From an uncultured Clostridia bacterium (lineage in GTDB: Bacteria > Bacillota > Clostridia > Oscillospirales > Oscillospiraceae): DNA of 64,000 nucleotides. Of the stretch, positions 16,725 to 25,024 are shown in pieces (the stretch's first letter is position 1; every line of letters starts with the position of its first letter). The stretch is from contig CAKNRQ010000001.1 in the NCBI GenBank assembly GCA_930990965.1, forward strand, positions 124,001 to 188,000, read 5' to 3'. Made by a program: the position numbers and the translations under genes. The notes below the pieces were generated by a model, which was not told where the DNA came from, did no database searches, and saw nothing but the letters and a program-made list of their open reading frames with translations.

Positions 16725-18450
16725 TGGCTACCTCCTCTTCTCCCAGCTGGAGTTCGGCTATCTCTCGGTAAAGCTGGCAGCTTTGCAGCAGTTCATAGTG
16801 GGTTCCACTGCCTACGAGCTTACCGTCCTCCATCACAAGTATCCTGTCAGCGTCTATAATTGAACTCACGCGCTGGGCCACCACTATCATGGTCGCGTCC
16901 CCGATGCTCTCTCTGAGCCTTTCACGGAGCTTGCGGTCTGTCTTCATGTCAAGAGCGGAAAAGCTGTCGTCAAAGAGGTACACCTCAGGCTGCCTGACCA
17001 CTGCCCTTGCGATTGCCATGCGCTGCCGCTGTCCACCTGAGAGGTTCGTACCTCCCTGCGCGATGTCCGCGTGATACGCTCCGGGCTTTTGCTCTATAAA
17101 TTCGTCAGCGCAGGCTATGTGCGCGGCGCGGCGCCAGTCGTCCTCAGTGCTCTGTTCGTCGCCAAAACTCAGATTAGAGGCCACGTCGCCGGAAAATAGC
17201 ACGTTTTTCTGTGGAATATAACCTATGAGGGAGCGCAGCTCCTCCAGCTTGTACTTCTTTACGTCTATTCCATCTACATATACATGCCCGACCACAGTGT
17301 CATACAGCCTGGGCACGAGTTTGAGCACACTAGACTTACCGCAGCCGGTACGGCCAATTATTGCCGTCATCTCGCCCGAGTGGCTCTCAAAGCTTATGTC
17401 TTGCAGTACCGGTTCGTCTGCGCCCGGGTAGGAGAAGGTCACATGGTCGAACACTACGCTTGCGCGCTCTGTGCCCTGCTGCGCCGTATATGTGCCACCC
17501 TTAACGCTGCTCTCGGTGTTGAGCACTTCGGCGATGCGCTTGGCACAGGCGTAGCTCATTGGGAAGAGCATGATAACCAGCGCAAGCATCATTATCGCAG
17601 CCAGGATCATACTAATATACTGGCTATTCGCCACAAGGGCTCCGACGTCCATCTCGCCCGTCGAGACATACCATGAACCCATGCCCATGACAGCCGCCGT
17701 TGTCACGCCGAATATCACCTGGATGACCGGGACAAGCAGGGATGAAACGCGGCCTGAACGTATACTCACAGAGGCCAAATCCTCATTTGCCTCGTCAAAG
17801 CGGCCCATTTCCCTGTCCTGACGGTTGAAGGCTCGAATAACACGGGCTCCCTCAAGCGTTTCCAAAAACAGCTTATTAAGCCTGTCTATGCGCGTTCTCA
17901 GTGCAACTGAATAGCGGGACACAAAAATCACTATTACTCCGGCGCCTATTATCAGCGCCGGTATAGCAACAGTCAGTACGGAACTGAGCTCACCGCCCGT
18001 CAGAGATGAGAGGACTAAGCCGGCTACAGCCATCAGCGGCGCAGTCACACCCAGGCGCAGCAGCAGCGAAAGGAACAACTGCACGTTCATAACGTCCGAT
18101 GTGCTGCGTGTGACCAGGCTGGCAGTGCCGAATTTGTCCATTTCGGCAGCCGAAAACTCCTGAACGCTTGCAAAAATCTCCCGCCTCAAATCCGCTGCAA
18201 ACTTCGTAGATACTTTTGCCGATAATACGGTTGCCAATATGTTAAATACGCAGCCGAGTATGGACAGTACTGCCATGACGATCGCAATTGCAACTATAGC
18301 GTTCACACTGTTATCTGCCACACCTACATCTATCATGTTTGCAAGCAGTGTAGGCAGCATCATCGATGCCACTGCGGCCAGCAGCATCAGTATAATTAGC
18401 AGTACAACCCGTTTACCGCTCAACTTCACACGAGAAAATATTGTAGTCAT
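16705..18450 (-). CDS. ABC exporter half-transporter (degenerate catalytic site)
   Basis: The 581-residue protein is the first gene of the exporter operon. Six membrane helices occupy about residues 15-310. In the ATPase domain Walker A is IGRTGCGKSS, the signature NLSGGQRQRMAIARA is canonical, but Walker B reads LFDDSFSALD, so the catalytic Glu is replaced by Asp, and the switch region has AQRVSS with Gln in place of His. This is the non-hydrolytic half of a heterodimer, complementing the downstream gene, whose signature is altered. It is divergent from a TetR regulator across a promoter region with repeated operator-like elements. Confidence 0.92.
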   Translation of the reverse strand: MTTIFSRVKLSGKRVVLLIILMLLAAVASMMLPTLLANMIDVGVADNSVNAIVAIAIVMAVLSILGCVFNILATVLSAKVSTKFAADLRREIFASVQEFSAAEMDKFGTASLVTRSTSDVMNVQLFLSLLLRLGVTAPLMAVAGLVLSSLTGGELSSVLTVAIPALIIGAGVIVIFVSRYSVALRTRIDRLNKLFLETLEGARVIRAFNRQDREMGRFDEANEDLASVSIRSGRVSSLLVPVIQVIFGVTTAAVMGMGSWYVSTGEMDVGALVANSQYISMILAAIMMLALVIMLFPMSYACAKRIAEVLNTESSVKGGTYTAQQGTERASVVFDHVTFSYPGADEPVLQDISFESHSGEMTAIIGRTGCGKSSVLKLVPRLYDTVVGHVYVDGIDVKKYKLEELRSLIGYIPQKNVLFSGDVASNLSFGDEQSTEDDWRRAAHIACADEFIEQKPGAYHADIAQGGTNLSGGQRQRMAIARAVVRQPEVYLFDDSFSALDMKTDRKLRERLRESIGDATMIVVAQRVSSIIDADRILVMEDGKLVGSGTHYELLQSCQLYREIAELQLGEEEVANEIARH

Positions 18451-18508
18451 AGTACCCTCTTTCCTATTATGTTCATATTTGTACTTGACAGAGCTGTTTT
18501 GAGATGAT

Positions 18509-18617
18509 AGTATTTATGAGACGTTAGTTTCATTGACGCAATAGTATCACAGAAATTTGCATTGTCAATAGTTTTAATGAAACTGAAATATAAGCGCACC
18601 ATAGTTCCAATGATACT
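18509..18617. promoter_or_regulatory. Divergent control region with repeated 15-bp operator-like motif
   Basis: The ABC promoter on the minus strand is TTGACA (18563-18568), 16-bp spacer, TACTAT (18541-18546). Two close copies of a near-palindrome, AGTTTTAATGAAACT (18570-18584) and AGTTCCAATGATACT (18603-18617), are spaced exactly 33 bp apart, three helical turns. A third, inverted copy covers 18526-18540 and a weaker one 18509-18523. They flank the ABC promoter and precede the TetR gene. The likely ligand-controlled repressor is the adjacent TetR protein. Confidence 0.6.
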
Positions 18618-18638
18618 ACTTCCGAGGTGATGTTTCAT

Positions 18639-19172
18639 ATGCGCAGATCAAGCGCCACAACAGAGTATCTCAAAGAGTGCATGGGCACAGCCTTACTCGA
18701 ACTCATGCGCGAGAAGCCCATGGAAAAAATAACTATTGAGGAGATGACCGCCAGGGCTGACGTGGGCCGCTCAACCTACTTCCGGTATTTCAAAAGCAAG
18801 GAAGAAGTACTGAGCTTTAAGATTTGCTGCCTTTGGAAGCGCTTTGATGAGCAATATCACATTGGCCAGCATGCGGAGATGGACGCGCCTGTTGCAACAA
18901 GGCTGTTTCTGGAGTTTTGCCTCTCAATGCGCGACATAAGCGACCTCTTGTACTCAACCGGACACCAGAAGTGCATACTTGATGCCTATTTGCAGATACT
19001 CAGTCCTGAGTCTGATGAGAACGACGTTATCAAATACTATCAGAGCAACATGACCGCTTACGCGCTTTTCGGGCTTGTTAACGCCTGGATACAGCGCGGA
19101 TATAAAGAGACGCCTGAAGATATGCAGGAACTCATACGTAATAGCAGCGTTACGCAGGGGGACAGCAAATGA
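18639..19172 (+). CDS. TetR/AcrR-family regulator of the ABC exporter
   Basis: The 177-residue protein has the TetR helix-turn-helix at about 25-50 (ITIEEMTARADVGRSTYFRY), followed by FKSKEEVLSFKI. The C-terminal two thirds are helical and ligand-binding. The ATG at 18639 fits GAGGTGA eight bases upstream; the ATG at 18630 and GTG at 18627 overlap that site. It is divergent from the exporter operon and shares its control region. It overlaps the AI-2E-type transporter gene by four bases, so that transporter is under the same control. Confidence 0.9.
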   Translation: MRRSSATTEYLKECMGTALLELMREKPMEKITIEEMTARADVGRSTYFRYFKSKEEVLSFKICCLWKRFDEQYHIGQHAEMDAPVATRLFLEFCLSMRDISDLLYSTGHQKCILDAYLQILSPESDENDVIKYYQSNMTAYALFGLVNAWIQRGYKETPEDMQELIRNSSVTQGDSK

Positions 19173-20317
19173 CACAGCCAAGTACACGCACAATTGTAAA
19201 GGTTGCAATAGCGCTCTTCGCGCTCTTTCTGGGCATATACTATTGGCCTGCCGCGGCACAATTTCTCGGCCTGCTGCTGGCAGCCTTTGTCCCGCTGTTG
19301 CTGGGGTTGTGTCTGGCCTACCCGCTCAATATACTTATGAATTTCTATGAGCGGCATTTTTTCCCCAACAGCAGTAAAAATGCTGTGCTCAAATTACGAC
19401 CCGGCTTGTGCCTTATATTATCAATACTGACGCTTATCGGAATAGCTGCACTGGTGCTCTGGCTGGTAATACCGCAGCTGGCCAACTGCTTCCGACTGCT
19501 CATCGCCGAGATACCTATCGCAGCTCAACAATTCATAGATTGGCTTTCCAGGAGCGGCATCATTACGCCGGAACTCATAAACTATGTAACTGAATGGGCA
19601 GCTTCGCTTGATTGGCAGTCCAGACTGGAAGACATAGTGTCCGCTGTGTTGGGCGGCGCTACCGATGTTGTCGGCGCTGTGGCCGGTGTAGTGAGTACCG
19701 CAGTTTCCGGCACCACCACCGCTGTGCTCGCCTTCATCTTCGCTGTGTATGTGCTTCTGGGCAAACGGCGTCTCGGCTCTCAGTGCACAAGGCTGATGGA
19801 GCGCTATCTGAGCGAAAAAATCCGTATCAAGGTCAGATACGTAATAGGTATATTTGACGACTGCTTTCACCGTTTCATAGTTGGGCAGTGCACCGAGGCA
19901 GTGCTGCTCGGGATTCTCTGTACCCTTGGTATGCTCGTGCTTGGACTGCCGCACGCAACCATGATTGGCGCTCTCACTGCCTTCACTGCGCTCATACCCA
20001 TTGTCGGCGCATTCATAGGAGGCGGCATAGGAGCTTTCCTGATACTGATGGAATCCCCCATTCAGGCTCTCATATTCCTCGTATTTATCGTTGTTCTGCA
20101 GCAGCTGGAGGGCGACCTCATATATCCGCACGTCGTTGGCTCTTCTATACAGCTCCCCGGCATCTGGGTTCTGGCAGCCGTCACTGTTGGCGGCAGTGTC
20201 CTGGGCGTTGTCGGTATGCTGATTGGCGTACCCCTTGCGGCCGGCTGCTATCGTCTTATCAAAAACGATGTCAACCGCGTAAACATCAATACTCCGACTG
20301 CGCAGGCGTCTTCCTGA
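19169..20317 (+). CDS. AI-2E family transporter
   Basis: The 382-residue protein belongs to PF01594. It has about eight membrane helices: a first pair (residues 11-60), another at 75-100, a long soluble helical part around residues 110-150 (AAQQFIDWLSRSGIITPELI), then a block of helices from 170. Family motifs include FIVGQCTEAVLLGILCTLGM, ALTAFTALIPIVGAFIGGG, and the end QLEGDLIYPHVVGSS. Members move signalling molecules or act as Na+/H+ antiporters; the name does not prove AI-2 export. It overlaps the TetR gene (ATGA) and is followed by a terminator. Confidence 0.92.
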   Translation: MTQPSTRTIVKVAIALFALFLGIYYWPAAAQFLGLLLAAFVPLLLGLCLAYPLNILMNFYERHFFPNSSKNAVLKLRPGLCLILSILTLIGIAALVLWLVIPQLANCFRLLIAEIPIAAQQFIDWLSRSGIITPELINYVTEWAASLDWQSRLEDIVSAVLGGATDVVGAVAGVVSTAVSGTTTAVLAFIFAVYVLLGKRRLGSQCTRLMERYLSEKIRIKVRYVIGIFDDCFHRFIVGQCTEAVLLGILCTLGMLVLGLPHATMIGALTAFTALIPIVGAFIGGGIGAFLILMESPIQALIFLVFIVVLQQLEGDLIYPHVVGSSIQLPGIWVLAAVTVGGSVLGVVGMLIGVPLAAGCYRLIKNDVNRVNINTPTAQASS

Positions 20318-20350
20318 TCCAAGGCGCGCCGGCCTGACAATAATGCAGAA

Positions 20351-20402
20351 GCCCCGGAGGGCGCTGACTGTTCAGCAGCACCTTCCGGGGCGCACTTTTT
20401 TC
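20351..20402 (+). terminator. Terminator after the AI-2E transporter gene
   Basis: A long imperfect stem, GCCCCGGAGGGCGCTGA pairing with TCAGCAGCACCTTCCGGGGC, is followed by GCACTTTTTTCTT. Confidence 0.85.
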
Positions 20403-20454
20403 TTGACATCTGAGTCACAGCAGTTTATCATATACCTATACCCCTATAGGTATA
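20403..20454 (+). promoter_or_regulatory. Promoter and CsoR-like operator of the P1B-ATPase gene
   Basis: The promoter is consensus: TTGACA (20403-20408), 17-bp spacer, TATCAT (20426-20431). It runs straight into a perfect inverted repeat, TATACCTATA-CCCC-TATAGGTATA (20431-20454), that would cover the transcription start. G/C tracts inside AT-rich arms with this length are typical of CsoR sites. Repressor bound here would block RNA polymerase. The CsoR-family gene at 14661 is the obvious candidate. Confidence 0.85.
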
Positions 20455-20466
20455 TGAGGTGATGTA

Positions 20467-22356
20467 ATGAGAGAGCTGAGGTACAAAATAGCCGGCGTCC
20501 TGGAAGCAATATGTGAATGGGGCGGCACCAGGCGCGAAATAGTCTTTCTGGCGATAGGGGGAGTTTCGCTTGTTATAAGCCTGTTCAACCTTGTGGACCT
20601 GCCTTTTGATGCCGCCTGGGCAGCTATCATACTCTGCGGCGTGCCTATCATACTGGAAGCAATAGTGGGACTGATAACCGTCTTTGACATTAAGGCAGAC
20701 GTGCTCGTATCCCTGGCGCTCATAGCCTCCGTAGCCACCGGCGAGGACTTTGCTGCGGGAGAGGTAGCTTTTATCATGCAGCTGGGCGCGCTGCTGGAGG
20801 ATTTGACCGTGGCCAAGGCCCGGGCAGGCATAGAGCGCTTGGTTCAGCTAACGCCGCAAACGGCGCGGCGCATTAAGGGCGGCAGTGAGGAGATAATACC
20901 GGCTCAGGAGGTCAGAGTCGGAGATATACTGCGCGTGCTCCCGGGTGAGAGCATACCGGTAGACGGCGTCATCATTGCTGGCGAGACCTCTGTCGATCAG
21001 GCGGTCATGACCGGCGAGAGCCTGCCTGTTGACAAAGCGGCAGGCGACGAAGTCAGCTCCGGCACGGTGAACCGCTTTGGCTCCTTTGATATGCGAGCCA
21101 CCCGTGTCGGTGAGGACAGTTCTATACAGCGTATGATACGCCTTGTGCAGTCAGCTGACGCGGGCAAAGCCAAAATAGTGGGCCTGGCTGACCGTTGGGC
21201 TACATGGATAGTAGTAATTGCTCTGAGTGCAGCCGCAATCACCTGGGCCGTGACGGGTGAAATAATACGGGCCGTCACGATACTGGTTGTGTTTTGTCCC
21301 TGCGCCCTGGTGCTTGCCACACCGACAGCTATCATGGCGGCAATAGGAAATGCAACGAAGCATGGCTTCCTGGTGAGGGAGGGCGACGCGCTCGAGCGCC
21401 TTGCAGGAGTCAAAAACGTCTGCTTTGACAAGACGGGTACTCTCACACGAGGTGAAATGCGGGTATATGCCGTTAAAAGCTTCCTGCCCGGGCTTGACGA
21501 CGAAGGGCTCTATTCCCTGGCCGGCGGGGCTGAGTCACGCAGTGAGCATCCCCTGGGCAGGGCTGTTTTAGAGTGCTGCAAGGAGTGTGAACTGGATATA
21601 CCCCCCTGCTCCGACTTCACCATGCTGCCAGGCCGCGGCGTTTCTGCTGTCGTCGGTGGACGCTCAGTGCTGGCAGGGCGAGCTGAGCTGCTGAGCGACA
21701 ACAACATCAAACTGCCTGAGAGCATCACGCAGGCGGCCGGAAAATACGCCGAAGAGGGCTGCACAACAATATATGTGGCCGTAGAGGGGACCGCAGCCGG
21801 ATTCATAGCTTTGGCAGACACACTGCGCGATGACGCCGCAGCAATGGTGCGCGGTGTAAAAGCCGCAGGGGTGATCCCAATTCTGCTAACAGGTGACCAT
21901 CCCGGAGCAGCCAATACAATAGCGGCGAGTGTCGGCATAGAGAGCGTACACGCCGAGTGCCTGCCTCAGGACAAAATACGTTTTGTTGACGAGTACAGTG
22001 CCCAGGGCGGCGTATGCATGATAGGAGACGGCATAAACGATGCCCCGGCCCTCAAGCGTGCCGACACCGGTATAGCTATGGGCGGCATTGGCAGCGACAT
22101 CGCCATCGACGCGGCCGACATTGCCCTTGTGAACGACGACATAGCCGAGCTTCCACATCTGCTGCGGCTCAGCCGGAGAATGATGGCCACGATAAAGCTC
22201 AACATAGCTTTCTCCATGTGCCTCAACTTTCTGGCCATAGGTCTTGCAATACCCGGGTTGCTCGGCCCAGTCATCGGCGCCCTGGTACACAACGCCGGCA
22301 GCGTACTCGTCATAATAAATTCCTCTTTGCTACTGGGATGGAAGTCCAAAAACTGA
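20467..22356 (+). CDS. Heavy-metal P1B-type ATPase
   Basis: The 629-residue pump lacks N-terminal HMA metal-binding domains. Visible parts: four N-terminal helices, the actuator motif MTGESLPVDK, the metal-binding CPC in helix 6 (FCPCALVLATPTA), the phosphorylation site DKTGTLTRGE, the HP motif in SEHPLGRA, nucleotide-domain GRG (PGRGVSA), and GDGINDAPAL. The last helices read NFLAIGLAIPG and HNAGSVLVIINSSLLL. They lack both the YN/MxxSS set of Cu pumps and the DxG of ZntA/CadA, so metal choice is uncertain. The CsoR-type operator argues for copper; the CPC-LATPT core resembles Zn/Cd pumps. The ATG is four bases after GAGGTGA. Confidence 0.92.
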   Translation: MRELRYKIAGVLEAICEWGGTRREIVFLAIGGVSLVISLFNLVDLPFDAAWAAIILCGVPIILEAIVGLITVFDIKADVLVSLALIASVATGEDFAAGEVAFIMQLGALLEDLTVAKARAGIERLVQLTPQTARRIKGGSEEIIPAQEVRVGDILRVLPGESIPVDGVIIAGETSVDQAVMTGESLPVDKAAGDEVSSGTVNRFGSFDMRATRVGEDSSIQRMIRLVQSADAGKAKIVGLADRWATWIVVIALSAAAITWAVTGEIIRAVTILVVFCPCALVLATPTAIMAAIGNATKHGFLVREGDALERLAGVKNVCFDKTGTLTRGEMRVYAVKSFLPGLDDEGLYSLAGGAESRSEHPLGRAVLECCKECELDIPPCSDFTMLPGRGVSAVVGGRSVLAGRAELLSDNNIKLPESITQAAGKYAEEGCTTIYVAVEGTAAGFIALADTLRDDAAAMVRGVKAAGVIPILLTGDHPGAANTIAASVGIESVHAECLPQDKIRFVDEYSAQGGVCMIGDGINDAPALKRADTGIAMGGIGSDIAIDAADIALVNDDIAELPHLLRLSRRMMATIKLNIAFSMCLNFLAIGLAIPGLLGPVIGALVHNAGSVLVIINSSLLLGWKSKN

Positions 22357-22392
22357 GAAGTGCTCCCCCGGAGTTGCGGGGGAGCACTTCTC
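22355..22392. terminator. Bidirectional terminator
   Basis: A 16-bp perfect stem (GAGAAGTGCTCCCCCG and its complement) with a 6-base loop lies between the convergent ATPase and nucleotidyltransferase genes, overlapping both stop codon regions. Confidence 0.8.
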
Positions 22393-23038
22393 AGCGCATC
22401 TGTTCGAGAGTTTTCAGTATTTCAGAGGACCATCTCAGCAATCTCCGGCTTTGCTCTTCAAAGCTTCCAGAGAGCTTCGCGTCGATTATGTCCGCGTCCG
22501 TGCCACGCTCAGCCTTGAGCTTCTCCCGTGTACGAACCGCCCTGCCAGTCTCAAGGAAATGCACGGCTCTGAGGGTGAAGAACGCCGATTTGCATAGCTC
22601 ATAAAGCATGGCTTCGCTCCTCTCGTGCAGGTAGTTGTGCACGCAGGCATGATAAACTCCACCGGCTCCGGTGAGCGCACCTTCCAGGACATCTTCACGT
22701 GTGACGCTCTTTGCGTAACTGTCAAGGCTGCCATATACAGCCTTTGTATCAAGGCAGAATTGAAAGAGTTCCGAGCGCGGCCAGGCCTCAAGTTCTGCTC
22801 GGCCCGAGATGAAGCCACAGAGTTTTTCGCGTTCCGGGAGCCGGGCCACACAGCTGCGGTAGCGCTCAAGATCCACTAGATCCAGTTCCTCCAATATAAG
22901 CACCACGTCTATATCACTGTCAGGGCGCGCCTCTTCCCTCGCCCGACTACCCTGTATGCCCATAAAGCACACCTTTTCCTCACCGAACTCACCTAAAACT
23001 GCATCTTTCCATTGCCTCAGCCACGAGCCCATATCCAT
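22391..23038 (-). CDS. Nucleotidyltransferase-domain protein
   Basis: The 215-residue protein has a minimal nucleotidyltransferase motif, GSRAREEARPDSDIDVVLIL at about residues 28-47 (GS-x9-DxD with the metal-binding Asp pair). The C-terminal half is helical (CVHNYLHERSEAMLYELCKS), resembling the HEPN-like substrate domains of aminoglycoside-type or toxin-antitoxin nucleotidyltransferases. No separate HEPN partner gene is adjacent, so a toxin-antitoxin role is not supported. The start ATG 23038 has GGGAGG nine bases upstream. The substrate is unknown. Confidence 0.82.
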   Translation of the reverse strand: MDMGSWLRQWKDAVLGEFGEEKVCFMGIQGSRAREEARPDSDIDVVLILEELDLVDLERYRSCVARLPEREKLCGFISGRAELEAWPRSELFQFCLDTKAVYGSLDSYAKSVTREDVLEGALTGAGGVYHACVHNYLHERSEAMLYELCKSAFFTLRAVHFLETGRAVRTREKLKAERGTDADIIDAKLSGSFEEQSRRLLRWSSEILKTLEQMR

Positions 23039-23057
23039 CACAAAATACCTCCCGGAT

Positions 23058-23092
23058 AAAATACGCCGCCCGGCCGGGCGGCGTTTATTTTT
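23058..23092 (-). terminator. Terminator after the pgsA-like gene
   Basis: On the minus strand CGCCGCCCGG/CCGGGCGGCG forms a 10-bp stem followed by TATTTTAT. Confidence 0.7.
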
Positions 23093-23664
23093 TAAGCTTT
23101 TTTCTTCATGTTGACCCAGGCCCTGCGATAAAAAGCCGCGTACATGATGAATGAGAAGAGCGTTATACCAAGCTGCACACAAATGAGCGTGATGCGCAGC
23201 CAGGCCGCCATCATTGGGACAATCAGCAAAAGGAACACTACGGCGTAAGTTACAGCTGTGCAGACCTTACCGTACCACATCGCCCCGTCCATTCTAAATC
23301 CACGGCGAAGCATCACGACGCCCATCACCGCCATAAAGCCTTCTTTAACCACATACAGAACGAATACAAGGCCCATTAGCGGAAACCTAAATGCCAGCGA
23401 GAGCGCCACAGAGGCCATTGTCAGCTTATCTGCTATAGGGTCTATGATTTTACCCCATTCAGTTATCATGTTGAAGTGACGTGCGATTTTGCCGTCCAGC
23501 ATGTCCGTAAGGCCGGATATCACAATCACCAGTGCCGCCCAATAGTATCCGCGTTCGTCGTCAGCATTAAAGTATACAACCAGATATACTGGTATGAGTA
23601 TAAGCCTGAAATAACTCAGAATATTCGGAATTGAAAAGTACTCTCGTAATGCGTCCTTTTTCAC
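23092..23664 (-). CDS. CDP-alcohol phosphatidyltransferase (PgsA-like)
   Basis: The 190-residue integral membrane enzyme has about five helices and the full CDP-alcohol phosphotransferase signature at residues 54-81: D-x2-D-G-x2-A-R, then G, then D-x3-D (DMLDGKIARHF ... GKIIDPIADK). These Asp residues bind Mg2+ and CDP-diacylglycerol. The most likely product is phosphatidylglycerophosphate, but phosphatidylinositol- or cardiolipin-type reactions share the signature. It lies 16 bases after a diacylglycerol-glycosyltransferase-like gene, a coherent membrane-lipid pair. The very basic C-terminus (MKKKA) is cytoplasmic. Confidence 0.9.
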   Translation of the reverse strand: MKKDALREYFSIPNILSYFRLILIPVYLVVYFNADDERGYYWAALVIVISGLTDMLDGKIARHFNMITEWGKIIDPIADKLTMASVALSLAFRFPLMGLVFVLYVVKEGFMAVMGVVMLRRGFRMDGAMWYGKVCTAVTYAVVFLLLIVPMMAAWLRITLICVQLGITLFSFIMYAAFYRRAWVNMKKKA

Positions 23665-23680
23665 TTAATTTACCCCTAAA

Positions 23681-24772
23681 CTACCCCTGAATTCGTTTAA
23701 TAACTGCACTGCTTATGCGTTCTGCAGCCCCCTGCGGGAAATAACGTTCCATATTGGCCCGCATACTTTCAATCTTATCCGGGCTGAGCAACAACTCGTG
23801 CGCAAGTGCCGGTATCTCCTCCGTTGGAGCAGAAAGCGCACAGCCGCGCTGCGTGAGGTACTCGAGATTTTTGGTCTCACAGCCCGGTACGGCGTTTATT
23901 ATTATCATAGGCAGACGCTTGGCCATAGTCTCCGAGCTTGTGGAACCGCCCGGCTTGGATATCATCAAGTCGGCAGCGTCCATCCACGTGCTTACGCGCT
24001 TCGTAAAGCCTACCGCGTACACATTTTTAAGTCCGCTTGTAGTTATCGCCTCTTGCAGCCTGGAGTTTGTGCCGCACAGCACCGCCAGCATAGCACCGTC
24101 AGGGAGCTGATGGCTTAGCTCCGCTGCAAGTTCTTCCATAGGTCCGCAGCCCATTGCGCCGCACATCAGCAGCACAAGCTGCCCCTCGCCCGGTAAGTTG
24201 AGGACCTCCCTTGCCAGCTGTCTGGGCATATGTTCTCCAAAGGACCTGGCCACAGGTATTCCAGTCTCCAAAATATGCTCCCGCTCGAGTCCGTAACTCT
24301 CAAACTCGTCTGCCAGCCCGTGCGGCACGAAGTTCATATCCAGATCGCACTCCGCGAAACCAGGGCTGCAGGTGTAGTCAGTGGCCACGTTTGCCGTTGG
24401 GACATTGAGCTTACCCTTCTCACGCAGCTTTGCCAGCATGAATGAGGCAAATATGTGGACGCTCACCACGGCATCGTATCCTCCGTCAGAGATATACATA
24501 CCGAGCGATCTCGCGCCGCGGGAGCACTCCATTCTGAAAACGTTGGCACCCGAGCGCTGCTCGCGGCGGTATCCCACCCCGAACAGCGCCGGCAGATGCC
24601 GGTATACAAAGGTATGGCCATGGCTTATAACCTTGCCGTCAACCCCCGGTAAAAAGCGCAATGCGTCCACTATTCTGCACTCGGCGCCTGCCTCAGTGGC
24701 AGCCTGCGCTATCGCTTTTGCTGCGGAAGTGTGCCCACCGCCTGTACTACAGGTTAGTATAAGTAGCTTCAT
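23681..24772 (-). CDS. MGDG-synthase/MurG-type glycosyltransferase (glycolipid synthesis)
   Basis: The 363-residue GT-B glycosyltransferase starts LILTCSTGGGHTSAAKAIAQ, the MGDG synthase N-terminal motif (PF06925), with DYTCSPGF further on. The C-terminal domain has LVLLMCGAMGCGPME and the sugar-nucleotide motif ADLMISKPGGSTSSETMAKR. This family moves glucose or galactose from UDP-sugar to diacylglycerol on the cytoplasmic leaflet. The neighbouring pgsA-like gene supports a lipid role. The promoter is about 160 bp upstream, leaving an unusually long leader. Confidence 0.9.
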   Translation of the reverse strand: MKLLILTCSTGGGHTSAAKAIAQAATEAGAECRIVDALRFLPGVDGKVISHGHTFVYRHLPALFGVGYRREQRSGANVFRMECSRGARSLGMYISDGGYDAVVSVHIFASFMLAKLREKGKLNVPTANVATDYTCSPGFAECDLDMNFVPHGLADEFESYGLEREHILETGIPVARSFGEHMPRQLAREVLNLPGEGQLVLLMCGAMGCGPMEELAAELSHQLPDGAMLAVLCGTNSRLQEAITTSGLKNVYAVGFTKRVSTWMDAADLMISKPGGSTSSETMAKRLPMIIINAVPGCETKNLEYLTQRGCALSAPTEEIPALAHELLLSPDKIESMRANMERYFPQGAAERISSAVIKRIQG

Positions 24773-24959
24773 TCGGCCTCCATTATCTCTTTGCGGGGCT
24801 GTTTGAACGCCCTTTATTTCTATTCTAAACGTAAACCTGGAAGTTCAACAAACTTTCAACGCCTTCGCAAAAACTTACATTTTTCGCGGCAGAAGGGCCA
24901 GGTATCTTACGTCTTGCCAGCAGTGTGTAGATTATAAAACAATCTGCGAGTTTTATCAA
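24773..24959 (-). promoter_or_regulatory. Promoter and long 5' leader of the glycosyltransferase-pgsA operon
   Basis: The promoter on the minus strand is excellent: TTGATA (24954-24959), 17-bp spacer, TATAAT (24931-24936). Transcription would start near 24924, giving a leader of about 150 bases before the ATG at 24772. I see no riboswitch class that I recognise and no convincing ORF in it. Confidence 0.7.
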
Positions 24960-24982
24960 GAGCAGTCGGATTAAGTTTATAT

Positions 24983-25024
24983 TAATATAAAAATGCCGGG
25001 CGGTGTTGTGCCGCCCGGCATTTT
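24983..25024 (-). terminator. Terminator after the second ABC exporter pair
   Basis: On the minus strand AAAAATGCCGGGCGG pairs with CCGCCCGGCATTTTT, directly after the TAA stop, and runs into TTTTTATATT. Confidence 0.88.

Noticed and set aside
22391..23038. Nucleotidyltransferase considered as part of a MNT/HEPN toxin-antitoxin pair
   Set aside because: No separate HEPN gene is adjacent, and the protein has its own helical C-terminal domain.
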